From Kibdelosporangium banguiense (GTDB lineage: Bacteria; Actinomycetota; Actinomycetes; Mycobacteriales; Pseudonocardiaceae), in assembly GCF_017876405.1 (NCBI RefSeq), contig NZ_JAGINW010000001.1, positions 943,203 to 1,007,202 on the forward strand: a DNA stretch of 64,000 nucleotides. The letters are read 5' to 3'. Every line of letters begins with the position of its first letter. Positions within the stretch are counted from its first letter, which is position 1. Shown piece after piece: positions 26,513-35,428 of this stretch. A program made the position numbers and the translations under genes. The notes under the pieces were generated by a model. That model saw nothing but the letters and a program-made list of their open reading frames with translations. It was not told the DNA's origin and did no database searches.

Positions 26513-27082
26513 ATGTCCAACTCTACGGACGGTGTTCCGGTTCCCGTCACCGGATCGGTGAGTGCGACCATGTCGGTCGTGCCGAGCACTACAGATGACC
26601 TGCCAGCCGTGGCCAAAGAGGTAGAGCAGTTCGTGGACGCGGCGGGCTGGGACCAGCCACCGCAGCTCTTCGCCCTGGTAGCCACAGCCGAGCTGATGAA
26701 GATGCAGCCAGAACTGGCCGACCAGCTCGACCCGGCCTCGACCCTGACCCCGATAGCCCAGGATTCGTTGCCAGATGGTGACCTGGGCGAAGCCCTGGCC
26801 GGCATCATGTGGCCGGACGCGGTCCAAGGCTGCGCCCTGGTCCAGGAGATAGTCGTGCTCCCACCCGAAGCCGAAGCGGAAGTGGACGACGCAGAAGACG
26901 AAGAACACCTCCGTCAACTGGTGGCCGAGCACCCCGACCGCCAGGAAGCCCGCCTGGTGGCAGCCGTCCTCCGCAACGGCGGCGAGGCCTGCGTCATGCG
27001 CCTGCGCAACCACGACGACCTAGTCACCAGCCCAGACCTGGCCCCCAACCTCACGGCAGCTCTCCACGCCACCTTCTCCTGA
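26513..27082 (+). CDS. PPA1309 family protein
   Basis: 189 residues, acidic and soluble. It matches the small actinobacterial PPA1309 family, with VAKEVEQFVDAAGWDQPPQLFALV, IMWPDAVQGCALVQEIVVLP and GEACVMRLR. Its role is unknown. It is divergent from the UPF0182 gene, with a 66-base gap holding both promoters. As in other plus-strand genes here, the 3' end shifts to C/A-rich, G-poor codons. Confidence 0.85.
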   Translation: MSNSTDGVPVPVTGSVSATMSVVPSTTDDLPAVAKEVEQFVDAAGWDQPPQLFALVATAELMKMQPELADQLDPASTLTPIAQDSLPDGDLGEALAGIMWPDAVQGCALVQEIVVLPPEAEAEVDDAEDEEHLRQLVAEHPDRQEARLVAAVLRNGGEACVMRLRNHDDLVTSPDLAPNLTAALHATFS

Positions 27083-27576
27083 CCCCAGCGCCCCGCCTCG
27101 AGTGCGCGGTCCCAGTCCTCAAACTCGGCGGCACGCTGGCTGATCAGCCCCATCCCCTCAGCCACCAAGCCCCCGCTCCCAGCCCAGATACAGCTCGCCC
27201 AAAAACAGAGATCCCCGAACAAAGCCACCTCACCCCAAAGAGCCCTTCCCAAAGGTGAGCCGCCCCTCCCCGGAAAAGACTCAGCCCCACTCCAGGAAGA
27301 GCCTTCCCCAAACCCCCAAACGCAAAGCCGCCCCCGCCCAGCCCGCCCCTTACAAAAGAAGACAGCCCCCACCCTCACCGGGGGGCGTCCCTGGTCCAGT
27401 CTACCGGAAATGGGGTCTGAGCAGGGGTTTTCAAGGGGTGAGCCGGTGCGAGTGGGCCGTTCGCACCGGCTTCGCACGAGCGGGTGAAGTTCCATCTCAA
27501 CGCTTGACAAGAACTTCTGGCGAAGGCCAGCACAACCCACAGCAGGGACTCAGCCAGGCCGCGAAAAGCCGGGAGT
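27083..27576. other. intergenic region, C/A-rich on the plus strand, with a terminator
   Basis: About 490 bases between two convergent genes. The left 280 bases are C/A-rich and G-poor on the plus strand: from 27181 to 27240 I count 9 G and 4 T in 60. The right part holds a strong hairpin at 27441-27471. No gene is seen. Confidence 0.5.
27441..27471. terminator. 11-bp hairpin downstream of the PDZ protease gene
   Basis: AGCCGGTGCGA (27441-27451) and TCGCACCGGCT (27461-27471) form a perfect stem with a 9-base loop. It lies 105 bases beyond the PDZ gene stop and has no clear T-run on either side. Confidence 0.5.
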
Positions 27577-28677
27577 TCAGCAGCCGGGGACTGGGCGGCC
27601 GGCCTTGCGGTCCTCGAGGGCCTTGACCGCGCCCGGCAGGTTCTCGACCTTGATCAGTTGCAGGCCGGGTGGCGGGTCGGCTTTGGCCTCGGCGCAGTTC
27701 TCGGCGGGGACGAGGAATGTCTTGGCGCCGTCCTCGGCGGCCGCGACCAGTTTGAAGCCGATGCCACCGATCGGCCCGACGTTGCCTTTCACGTCGATCT
27801 CGCCGGTGCCGGCGATCGGCTGGCCGCCGGCGAGGTCGTCGGGTGTGAGCCGGTCGACGATCGCCAGCGAGAAGATCAGGCCGGCCGACGGGCCGCCGAC
27901 ATCCTGCAGGTGGATCGTGGTCTTGAACGGCACGTCCGCCCGGTCGACGCCGCGGATGCCCATGTAGCCCTGCTGCCGGTCGTCGGGCGCTTTGCCGAGC
28001 GTGACCGAGACTGTCCGGTCCTGCCCGTTGCGCTGCAGCACGACCTCGATGGCCTGTCCCGGCCGGGTGCTCTCGACCGCGGAGATCACGTCGTCCTGCT
28101 GCACGATCTGCTTGCCGTTCACGCGCAGCAGCCGATCGCCCGGCTCGATGATCTTGTCGGCGGGCGCGCCTGAGGTAACCTCGCTGACGACGACCTTCAC
28201 CGGGTGGCCCAGGTATCGCAGTGCCGCCACTTCGGCGTCACTCTGCGAATCCTGAAACATTTTCACGTTTTGCTGCTGGACCTCGTCTTCGGTCTGGCCC
28301 GGCTTGATGTACTCCTCGCGCGGCGCGAGCGCGTACCGCCCGCTCACCCACAGTCCGAACGCGCTGAACAGAGTGACCTCACGCTTCAGCGACACGGTCG
28401 TCATCCGCAGCTGACCCGTGGTCGGGTACGTCTGCGTGCCTTCGACCTGCACGATCTCGGTCTTGTCGACCGAACCGAGGGTGTTGTAGGTCGGCCCAGG
28501 GCCGAGTGCGACGAACGGCACCGGCACGAACGCGCCGACCAGGCCGAGCGTGATGACGATCAGGAAGCTCAGCAGAACTGTCCAGCCGCGCCGCGACAGG
28601 TGCCAGCGTTCGTCCTTCGCCCGCTGTTCGGCGGCGGCGTCGGTCTCCTGTGTCGCCTCTTTGCTGGGAGTACTCAC
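27577..28677 (-). CDS. PDZ domain Lon-like membrane protease
   Basis: 366 residues. One N-terminal membrane helix (about 31-53), a PDZ domain (about 155-235, with IIEPGDRLLRVNGKQIV), then a Lon-type protease domain. The Ser-Lys dyad is in GGPSAGLIF (serine near 265) and GGIGFKLVAA (lysine near 308). Relatives such as YlbL degrade or process envelope proteins. The GTG start is 8 bases after TAGGCT. It is divergent from the DUF2342 gene with a 44-base gap, the same arrangement as in mycobacteria. Confidence 0.92.
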   Translation of the reverse strand: MSTPSKEATQETDAAAEQRAKDERWHLSRRGWTVLLSFLIVITLGLVGAFVPVPFVALGPGPTYNTLGSVDKTEIVQVEGTQTYPTTGQLRMTTVSLKREVTLFSAFGLWVSGRYALAPREEYIKPGQTEDEVQQQNVKMFQDSQSDAEVAALRYLGHPVKVVVSEVTSGAPADKIIEPGDRLLRVNGKQIVQQDDVISAVESTRPGQAIEVVLQRNGQDRTVSVTLGKAPDDRQQGYMGIRGVDRADVPFKTTIHLQDVGGPSAGLIFSLAIVDRLTPDDLAGGQPIAGTGEIDVKGNVGPIGGIGFKLVAAAEDGAKTFLVPAENCAEAKADPPPGLQLIKVENLPGAVKALEDRKAGRPVPGC

Positions 28678-28709
28678 GAGGCAACAGCCTACGACTACGC
28701 CACCCCGCG

Positions 28710-28715
28710 TACCGT
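28710..28715 (+). promoter_or_regulatory. -10 element TACCGT, leaderless promoter of the DUF2342 gene
   Basis: TACCGT, then GGAGGT, then ATG. The apparent ribosome site lies between the -10 and the start codon, so it would not be in a leaderless message. The gene at 63096 has the nearly identical TACCGT-GGGGGT-ATG. Confidence 0.5.
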
Positions 28716-28721
28716 GGAGGT

Positions 28722-30035
28722 ATGAACGAGTTCCCCTTCGGCTTCAATATGCCGGAGCCCGAGGACAAAGGTAAGAAGGACCCTGCCGAAAAGCAGCCGG
28801 GCGGTGGGCAGGAGAACCCGTTCGACGCGTTCAGCCAGCTCGGCCAGATGCTCAGCCAGCTCGGCCAGATGCTGACCCAGGCAGGCACATCGACCGGGCC
28901 GGTCAACTACGACCTGGCCAAACAGATCGCGATGCAGCGGCTCGCCGAGACCGAGCCGGCCGGCGCGGAGTCGCCGGAAGCGGTGGCCGACGCTGCCCGG
29001 CTGGCCGAGGTGTGGCTGGACGCCGCGACGATCCTGCCCGCCGGCGCGACATCGACCAAGTCGTGGACCGCGAAGGACTGGGTGGAGAAGACACTGCCGA
29101 CCTGGCAGCGGTTGTGTGACCCGGTGGCCAGGCGGATGTCCGGGGCCTGGGTCGAGGCGATCCCCGCCGAGGCCAAGGAGGCCGCCGGTCCGCTGCTGTC
29201 GATGGTCAGCCAGATGGGCGGCATGGCGTTCGGTTCACAGCTCGGCAACGCGCTTGCCCAGCTCGGCGCCGAGGTGCTGACGTCGACCGACATCGGTCTG
29301 CCGCTCGGCCCGGAGGCCATCGGCGCTCTGCTTCCAGCGAACATCTCCAAGTTCAGCGACGGGCTGGAGCGTCCGGCGAGCGAGGTGCTCGTGTACCTCG
29401 CGGCGCGCGAGGCCGCGCACCAACGGCTGTTCGCTCACGTTCCGTGGCTGCGTCAGCGGTTGCTGGCCACCGTCGAAGAGTTCGCTCGTGGCATAACTGT
29501 GGACACCTCCGCTCTCGAGCAGTTGGCGACGCAGTTCGACCCGGCGAACCCGCAGTCGGTCGAGCAGGCCATGCAGTCCGGCATTCTCGAGCCGCAGACC
29601 ACCCCTGAGCAGCAGGTCGCCCTCGCGCGCCTGGAGACCCTGCTCGCGCTGGTCGAGGGCTGGGTCGACGTGGTGGTCGCGGATGCGGTTGGCGACCGGT
29701 TGCCGGGTGCGGACGCGTTGCGCGAGACATTGCGTCGGCGGCGCGCTTCCGGCGGTCCCACTGAGCAGACCTTCGCCACGCTTGTCGGCCTTGAGCTACG
29801 GCCTCGTCGCTTGCGTGCCGCGTCGGCGTTGTGGCGTCTGGTCGGCGACAAGCACGGCATCGACGCGCGTGACGGCGTGTGGGCACACCCGGATCTCGTG
29901 CCGACGGCCGCGGACCTGGACGACCCGATGGAGTTCGCCGACCGCATCGGAGCGACCTCGGACGTCGACCCGATCGCCGAACTTCAGCGCACCGAGCAAG
30001 CCGAGCGCGAGCAGAAGAACGACGACGACAAGTAG
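28722..30035 (+). CDS. zinc-dependent metalloprotease-like protein (DUF2342 family)
   Basis: 437 residues. After a Gly/Gln-rich N-terminus with a repeated SQLGQML segment, it matches the DUF2342 family, annotated as zinc-dependent metalloprotease or coenzyme F420 biosynthesis-associated protein. The family-type phrase is VYLAAREAAHQRLFAHVPWL (about residues 224-243), with glutamate and histidines that may bind metal. The canonical HEXXH is not present. The ATG is 6 bases after TACCGT. A strong hairpin follows the stop. Confidence 0.88.
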   Translation: MNEFPFGFNMPEPEDKGKKDPAEKQPGGGQENPFDAFSQLGQMLSQLGQMLTQAGTSTGPVNYDLAKQIAMQRLAETEPAGAESPEAVADAARLAEVWLDAATILPAGATSTKSWTAKDWVEKTLPTWQRLCDPVARRMSGAWVEAIPAEAKEAAGPLLSMVSQMGGMAFGSQLGNALAQLGAEVLTSTDIGLPLGPEAIGALLPANISKFSDGLERPASEVLVYLAAREAAHQRLFAHVPWLRQRLLATVEEFARGITVDTSALEQLATQFDPANPQSVEQAMQSGILEPQTTPEQQVALARLETLLALVEGWVDVVVADAVGDRLPGADALRETLRRRRASGGPTEQTFATLVGLELRPRRLRAASALWRLVGDKHGIDARDGVWAHPDLVPTAADLDDPMEFADRIGATSDVDPIAELQRTEQAEREQKNDDDK

Positions 30036-30048
30036 ATCTTTCAGGAGG

Positions 30049-30085
30049 GTGAGGGCCGCCTCGGCGCAGCCGAGGCGGCCCTCAC
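30049..30085. terminator. bidirectional terminator hairpin
   Basis: A 17-bp stem with a 3-base loop (gca). The core arm is GAGGGCCGCCTCGGC and its exact complement, extended at its base by G-C and T-A pairs. It stands between the stops of two convergent genes and can serve both. Confidence 0.75.
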
Positions 30086-30107
30086 GCCGTTCTCTCCCGT
30101 TCTCTCG

Positions 30108-30638
30108 CTAGTCCTCGGCCATCGGTCCGGAACCCGCCGCCGAGGCCAGGCCCTCGAGATACCCGATGGCCCGCTCGGTCCGCGGATAACGCTGTACCAG
30201 GCCCCAGAACTCCTGATCGTGTCCTGGGACGAGCAGGTGCGCCAGCTCATGCACCAGCACGTAGTCCAATACCCATGACGGCACCTCACGCAGGCGCTCG
30301 CTGACGCGGATAGTCCGGTCAACGGGCGTGCAAGATGCCCAACGCGTGCGCATGGGTGGCACCCAGCGAACGCTCAGCGGCACTGCTTCGCCGCCTAAAT
30401 GCCGGTCCGAGAGCTCGTTGCACCTATCGAGCAGCGCGCTGTCCGACGTCCGCGCAGGCGAGCGGCGGCGGGACTCGCTACGCAACAGGCGCCGTTGCAT
30501 CTCGGCGACCCAATGCGCTTCTTCCTTCTTGGTCATCCGAGCTGGGAGCAGGACGATGAGAGCGTCCCCCTCCCGGTACGCGGTGACTGTCCGAGTACGC
30601 CGCTTGCTGCGACGTACTTCGACGACTGGTTCGGCCAC
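30108..30638 (-). CDS. M48/YgjP-like metallopeptidase
   Basis: 176 residues. The metal-binding HELAH is in YVLVHELAHLLVPGHDQEFW, preceded by the family phrase RTRWASCTPVDRTIRV, as in YgjP/WrbA-linked DUF45 peptidases. No signal or membrane helix is present, so it should act in the cytoplasm. The GTG at 30638 was chosen because TACGGT lies 6 bases upstream; the frame stays open further but without coding character. Confidence 0.88.
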   Translation of the reverse strand: MAEPVVEVRRSKRRTRTVTAYREGDALIVLLPARMTKKEEAHWVAEMQRRLLRSESRRRSPARTSDSALLDRCNELSDRHLGGEAVPLSVRWVPPMRTRWASCTPVDRTIRVSERLREVPSWVLDYVLVHELAHLLVPGHDQEFWGLVQRYPRTERAIGYLEGLASAAGSGPMAED

Positions 30639-30644
30639 CCGACA

Positions 30645-30650
30645 ACCGTA
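30645..30650 (-). promoter_or_regulatory. -10 element TACGGT, leaderless promoter of the M48-like gene
   Basis: TACGGT on the minus strand, 6 bases, then GTG at 30638. Confidence 0.45.
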
Positions 30651-30756
30651 CGACCACCCACCGACAATTTGGGACTCGCCAGGAGGGTGACCTTCACCCA
30701 CAGCCCCCTGTGGACAAACGTTTGGTTCGTCGCGCATCCCTTGCGAGCCTTGAGGT

Positions 30757-31758
30757 ATGTCACATCGTGGAAGCTCACTGCCACGCCGGCCGAGGTTGCT
30801 GGCGGGGCTGCCGGTACTGCGCCGCGGCGACGACGAGATCCAGCTCGGCCTGGATCCGCGGCACGCTGTGGTGATCGAAGGAGTAACCAGAACAGTTGCG
30901 GAGAGTGTTCGAAGACTGGACGGCCAGGTTCAGGCCAGGCAGCTGCTGGAGCGCACCCCGGAGGAGGAGCGGCCGGCCCTGGCCGGGCTGCTGCGGGAAC
31001 TGCACGATCTTGGCCTGATCGACGACGCGGCGCGCTCCAAAGTGCCGGGGAGGCTGGCTGCCGACGCTTCCGCGTGGGCGTTGCGGACCGGGCACCGACC
31101 GGGCCAATTGGCCACAGCACGCAAGGAGTCGTCGGTTCTGGTGCATGGTTCGGGGCGGCTCGGGATCGCCGTCGCGACGTTGCTCGCGTCAGCCGGCATC
31201 GGGGCAGTCGAGGTCCAGGCCGACGGTCTCGTCGCGCCCGAGGACACAGGATCCGGCTATCGCGATGAGGATGTCGGCAAACCCCGGCGCGACATCGCCC
31301 AGTCGATCTTGGGCAACGCCAGGGTTTCGCGTCCGGATTTGGTAGTTCTGACCGATTCGATGGTGCCCGCGCCCGAGGTCGTCACTCGGTTGCTCTCGGA
31401 TTCAGTTCCGCACTTGGGCGTGCGGGCTCGTGAGGGCATCGGGATCGTCGGGCCGTTCGTGGTCCCCGGCCGCAGCAGCTGTCTCAGCTGTGCCGATCTT
31501 CATCGCGCGGACCGTGACAGTGGCTGGACAACTGTTGCGGCGCAGCTGGTCGGACAGGTCCAACCAGCAGGCCTGACCTGCGCACATGCCACAGCGGCGC
31601 TCGCCGCGGAGCAGGTGATGCGGGCGTTGGCATGGCTGAGCGGCGGCGACAGTCAGCCGCCGGCGTGGAACACGACCATGGAGCTTGATCCCTTCCATGG
31701 CAGGCTGGACCGGCGATCTTGGCCGCCGCATCCGCACTGCTCGTGCGGTGCCCATTAG
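30757..31758 (+). CDS. ThiF/E1-like or TOMM-type cyclodehydratase-related protein
   Basis: 333 residues. The N-terminal part (about 1-95) looks like a small winged-helix, peptide-clamp type domain. It is followed by a Rossmann-like region (SSVLVHGSGRLGIAVATLLASAG) typical of E1/ThiF adenylyltransferases, but the ATP-binding arginines and catalytic cysteine of active E1 enzymes are not evident. The C-terminus has cysteine pairs CLSC and CSCGAH that may hold zinc. It occupies the place of Rv3196 in the conserved order before the ABC1 kinase. The role is unknown. Confidence 0.7.
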   Translation: MSHRGSSLPRRPRLLAGLPVLRRGDDEIQLGLDPRHAVVIEGVTRTVAESVRRLDGQVQARQLLERTPEEERPALAGLLRELHDLGLIDDAARSKVPGRLAADASAWALRTGHRPGQLATARKESSVLVHGSGRLGIAVATLLASAGIGAVEVQADGLVAPEDTGSGYRDEDVGKPRRDIAQSILGNARVSRPDLVVLTDSMVPAPEVVTRLLSDSVPHLGVRAREGIGIVGPFVVPGRSSCLSCADLHRADRDSGWTTVAAQLVGQVQPAGLTCAHATAALAAEQVMRALAWLSGGDSQPPAWNTTMELDPFHGRLDRRSWPPHPHCSCGAH

Positions 31759-31802
31759 CGAAATTGCTGCGGAAATGGCGATCCACAGGGGAGAATCAGC
31801 TA

Positions 31803-33113
31803 GTGAACGAGATGCCGCGCAAGACCGTAGCCCGCACGGCTCGGCTCGCCAGCCTCCCGTTAGGTGTCGCCGGACGTGTTGTCGGCGGCTGGGGGAAAAG
31901 GCTCGTCGGCCACGACGCCGCCGAGGTCAGCGCACAGATGTCCGCGAAAACGGCGGAGCAGTTGTTCGCGGTCCTCGGGCAGCTCAAGGGCGGCGCGATG
32001 AAGTTCGGCCAGGCGCTGTCGGTGTTCGAGGCCGCGGTGCCGGACGAAATGGCCGCGCCCTATCGCGAAGCCCTGACAAAACTGCAGGCAGCAGCGCCGC
32101 CGATGAGCACACGCGCCACCCACCGGATGCTCGCCGAGCAGCTGGGCAGGTCCTGGCGGAGCCGGTTCTCGCAGTTCGACGACGATCCGGCCGCGTCCGC
32201 GAGCATCGGCCAGGTGCACCGCGCGGTCTGGCACGACGGCAGGCCGGTGGCGGTCAAGGTGCAGTACCCAGGCGCAGACGAGGCATTGATGTCCGATCTA
32301 CGCCAATTATCCCGTTTTAGCCGATTGTTCCAGGCGCTGGTTCCGGGCACGGAAATCAAACCGCTGCTGGCCGAATTGACCGCCCGGATGACCGAGGAGC
32401 TGGATTACCGCCAGGAGGCCGACAACCAGCGCACGGTGGCCACGGCGTACGACGGCGACGAGCACTTCCTCGTGCCCAAGGTGGTCGCCAGCGCGCCGAA
32501 GGTCCTGGTCAGTGAATGGGTCTCCGGCATGCCGCTGGCCAAGATCATCCGCGAGGGCGACAAGCAACTGCGCGACAAGGCCGGGTACCTGCTGGCCGAG
32601 TTCCACTACTCGGCACCGGCCAAGGCAGGCCTGCTGCACGCCGATCCGCACCCGGGCAACTTCATGCTGGCCGAGGACGGCCGGATGTGCGTGATCGACT
32701 TCGGTGGCGTGGCAAGGCTGTCCGAAGGGCTGCCCGCCCCGCTGGGGCGGCTGATGCGGTTCGCGATGGAAGACGACTCCGACAGCCTGTTCGAGACGCT
32801 GCGCGCCGAGGGTTTCGTGCGACCGGGGACGCAGGTCCCGGCCGAGCACGTGCACGCCTATCTGGCTCCGTTCGTGGAGCCGTTGTTGTCCGAGAAGTTC
32901 CACTTCACCAGGAAATGGATGCAGAGGCAGGCTGAGCGTGTCGGTGACCTGGGCGGACAGGACTTCCGCACCGGCCGATCGCTGAACCTGCCGCCCCAAT
33001 ATCTGCTGATCCATCGTGTGCTGGCCGGCTCGACCGGCATTCTCTGCCAGCTGGACGCGGAATTGCCCGCCCGGGAGATAGTGGAGCGCTGGCAACCAGG
33101 ATTCGTGGCCTGA
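31803..33113 (+). CDS. ABC1/UbiB-family atypical kinase
   Basis: 436 residues with the family hallmarks: the KxGQ-type motif in GGAMKFGQALSVFEAAVP, the ATP-contact lysine in VAVKVQYPG, ExD in MTEELDYRQEADNQ, the catalytic loop LHADPHPGNFML and the metal-binding DFG-like VIDFGGVA. No membrane helix follows the kinase core. UbiB-type kinases support lipid or quinone metabolism; the substrate is unknown. The GTG has GGGGAG about 9 bases upstream. It matches Rv3197 in position, upstream of whiB7. Confidence 0.92.
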   Translation: MNEMPRKTVARTARLASLPLGVAGRVVGGWGKRLVGHDAAEVSAQMSAKTAEQLFAVLGQLKGGAMKFGQALSVFEAAVPDEMAAPYREALTKLQAAAPPMSTRATHRMLAEQLGRSWRSRFSQFDDDPAASASIGQVHRAVWHDGRPVAVKVQYPGADEALMSDLRQLSRFSRLFQALVPGTEIKPLLAELTARMTEELDYRQEADNQRTVATAYDGDEHFLVPKVVASAPKVLVSEWVSGMPLAKIIREGDKQLRDKAGYLLAEFHYSAPAKAGLLHADPHPGNFMLAEDGRMCVIDFGGVARLSEGLPAPLGRLMRFAMEDDSDSLFETLRAEGFVRPGTQVPAEHVHAYLAPFVEPLLSEKFHFTRKWMQRQAERVGDLGGQDFRTGRSLNLPPQYLLIHRVLAGSTGILCQLDAELPAREIVERWQPGFVA

Positions 33114-33214
33114 CCAGGGCATCTCAGAACGAACGGCCCACCGGTACGACCAAGTTGTCCACAGCCCGGGCCGGCCCTCTTTCCGGAATCCCGCCAGATC
33201 CGCAAGATCGAAGC

Positions 33215-34144
33215 ATGACCGGAACACCAGCCCTGGAACAACATCCCAGCAACCCGTTCGTCGACGGTGTCGTCCGGCGAAGTGACATGGTCGCGGCCGG
33301 GCACTCGAACTATTCGCTGGCGACCCGATGCCGGCCTGGCGGACCGTGGCAGCCGATCCTGCCCGGAATCCTGCTCCTGGCCAACAGCCCGCCCAACAGG
33401 CGGCAACGGCTGAAAGCCGCCGTGCTCTACGCGAGGAACGAAGCCGTGATCACGGGCTCCGAGGCCCTGCGTGAGCACGACCTGATCCTCACCGACACAA
33501 CCGAAGTAAGCATTCTGATCCCCGACAACCGGCGGTTGTCCGCCCGCGGCTACGTGCGAGTGGAACGCACATCAAGAATGCCGAAACCCGTAATCCTCAA
33601 TGGTTTGCCATTCGCCCCGCCACATCGCGCGGCCGTCGACGCGGCGCGCCACAGCCGCGATCCAACCGATCAGCGAATGCTTCTCTTCTCCCCCGTCCAT
33701 GCCGGGCTGTGCTCACTCGACGACATCCGCACCGAACTGAAAGCCTGCTCCCAACGCGGCACAGCAGCACTACGGCCATTGCTCGACGAATCTGCGACTC
33801 CAGTGCTGACAAGCACAGTCCACCAAGGCTGGGCCAAGCGCGTCATCAACCAGGCGCCGGTACCCAATCCCGAATGGAACGTCCCGGTCTACAACGGCTC
33901 CGGCAAACCCCTGGGCGTTGCCGACGCCTGGTGGGACGAGGTCGCCCTCGCCTGGGATTTCGACAACCAGCGTGACGACGGCGCCGACCGCCGGGAAGAA
34001 CGCTTCACCAAAGCCGGTCTCGTACTGGTCCGGACATCACTGCCCGAACTGCGCGGCAACCCCGAAGACGTGGTCCGCGAACTCACCCTCGGTTTCCTTC
34101 ACGCCGCCAGCCGTCCCCGCCCGAAAGTGCAGGCCCACCGATGA
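33215..34144 (+). CDS. AbiEi-like/transcriptional-regulator-type hypothetical protein
   Basis: 309 residues. The N-terminal third resembles the winged-helix domain of type IV toxin-antitoxin AbiEi proteins (NYSLATRC, then ILPGILLLANSPPNRRQRL, then AVITGSEALREHDL). The C-terminal part ends like a small nuclease-type fold (WWDEVALAWDFDNQ, then REERFTKAGLVLVRT). This design is common and widely duplicated in actinobacteria. No AbiEii-type toxin gene follows, so a toxin-antitoxin role is not supported. The second half is C/A-rich. The ATG at 33215 is preferred to one 60 bases earlier. Confidence 0.7.
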   Translation: MTGTPALEQHPSNPFVDGVVRRSDMVAAGHSNYSLATRCRPGGPWQPILPGILLLANSPPNRRQRLKAAVLYARNEAVITGSEALREHDLILTDTTEVSILIPDNRRLSARGYVRVERTSRMPKPVILNGLPFAPPHRAAVDAARHSRDPTDQRMLLFSPVHAGLCSLDDIRTELKACSQRGTAALRPLLDESATPVLTSTVHQGWAKRVINQAPVPNPEWNVPVYNGSGKPLGVADAWWDEVALAWDFDNQRDDGADRREERFTKAGLVLVRTSLPELRGNPEDVVRELTLGFLHAASRPRPKVQAHR

Positions 34145-34302
34145 CCTCCCCCATTCCAGTCGAATCCACCTTCGCCTCGGTCAACCCCGCCCTGCGCACA
34201 CCGTGCCCCAAACCGGGCCCCGTCCCCGGCAAAGATCAATTCCGCCCGGCCGGCGAATCCCCCGCTGACCCCGCAGCCGGAAAAATCTTCGTACCCGGCT
34301 GA
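34141..34302 (+). CDS. possible small proline-rich protein, 53 aa
   Basis: The ATG overlaps the stop of the preceding gene (ATGA), suggesting coupled translation. The peptide is proline-rich and C-coded, starting MTSPIPVESTFASVNP, with no recognised motif. It lies in the same C/A-rich tract as the end of the previous gene, so the open frame could be a by-product of composition. Confidence 0.3.
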   Translation: MTSPIPVESTFASVNPALRTPCPKPGPVPGKDQFRPAGESPADPAAGKIFVPG

Positions 34303-34376
34303 CGCCAGGTGTCGATATGCGACGGGCACGTTCGTGTAGACGGTGACAGACCGACTTCAACCAGGAGGAACAAACC

Positions 34377-34727
34377 ATGAAGCAGTACTTGCTCAGCATC
34401 TACCAGCCGGACGGCGACCCGCCGCCCCCGGAGGTACTGGAGCCGATCATGCAGGAACTGGACAAAGTGAACACCGAACTGAGGGAGGCCGGAGCCTGGG
34501 TCTTCGCAGGCGGCCTGCACCCACCGACCACAGCCACAGTCCTGCACAGCAAGGACGGCGAAGTGCTCACGACCGACGGCCCGTACATCGAAGGCAAGGA
34601 ACACATCGGCGGATTCACCGTCATCCAGGCCGAAGACCTCGACGCCGCCCTGGAATGGGGCCGGAAGATCGCGAAAGCCATCGGCCTGCCCATCGAATGC
34701 CGCCCCATGCACTACGGAACCTGTTAG
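34377..34727 (+). CDS. YCII-related (DGPF) domain protein
   Basis: 116 residues of the YCII-like family, with the signature TTDGPYIEGKEHIGGFTVI (the DGPF-type motif) and a C-terminal helix ending IECRPMHYG. AGGAGG lies 8-13 bases before the ATG. Such proteins are usually paired with an ECF sigma factor; none is adjacent here. The role is unknown. A 9-bp hairpin follows 45 bases downstream. Confidence 0.88.
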   Translation: MKQYLLSIYQPDGDPPPPEVLEPIMQELDKVNTELREAGAWVFAGGLHPPTTATVLHSKDGEVLTTDGPYIEGKEHIGGFTVIQAEDLDAALEWGRKIAKAIGLPIECRPMHYGTC

Positions 34728-34772
34728 CACCACACTTCGACGTCCAGCTTCCCCACCGGAGCAGCCAACACA

Positions 34773-34797
34773 GGTACAGGTGCCCGGGACCTGTACC
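34773..34797. terminator. hairpin downstream of the YCII gene
   Basis: GGTACAGGT-gcccggg-ACCTGTACC, a perfect 9-bp stem. There is no T-run, so it is a terminator or regulatory palindrome. Confidence 0.4.
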
Positions 34798-35428
34798 TAC
34801 CGAAACCCACAGCCAACACCAGGCAATGGGGGCAACGCACCGGCTTCGGCAAGACGATCCACAAGCACGGGAGCGAGGTCGCCTACTGAACCGGCTGCAT
34901 GACAACGACCCTGGCCTGACAGCCAGCCATTCCAGGATCCGGTCGTGCGGCACCGCAGTCGCGTCGCCTGCGACTGAGACAACGCCTGGTGGCTGGACAC
35001 CGGCGGGTCGGATCATCTGGACCGCGAGGTGATCGACGTTTTCGGCTGCCTCTGCCGAGCGGAGAGTGCCGCCTTCGCCGGGTAAAGCCAACCGAGCGGC
35101 ACCACATTCGTTGGTGGGCGACTGGATCCAGCTTCAGCCGATCATCGCGTGGAAAGTCCGACGTGGGGCATGGCCAGGCGACTTCGCAGGGAAACGACTC
35201 CGCCCTGGACACCATTGCGGCTCACAGGTGAACACACGCCCACGATTCCAAAATGTCCACTTAGGCCTGAGTTCGCCTCGCCAGCGTGCGGACATCACCA
35301 CGCGAATCCCCGCTCGGTGGGTCACCTTGCCTCGGTGAGCTGCGCTTTTCTCCTAGGAGACACCATGTCAGTTGCGGTGTCAGTGCTGTGACTGTTCGAC
35401 GTCAGGGTAGGAGGTGATCGTTACCGCC
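34798..35428. other. region without a recognisable gene
   Basis: About 630 bases. No frame here shows convincing coding character or a known motif on either strand. The right end holds the leader and ribosome site of the serine hydrolase gene (GGAGG near 35410). Confidence 0.4.

Noticed and set aside
33215..34302. AbiE-type toxin-antitoxin pair
   Set aside because: Only an AbiEi-like protein is present; the following 53-codon frame is too short and proline-rich to be the AbiEii nucleotidyltransferase.
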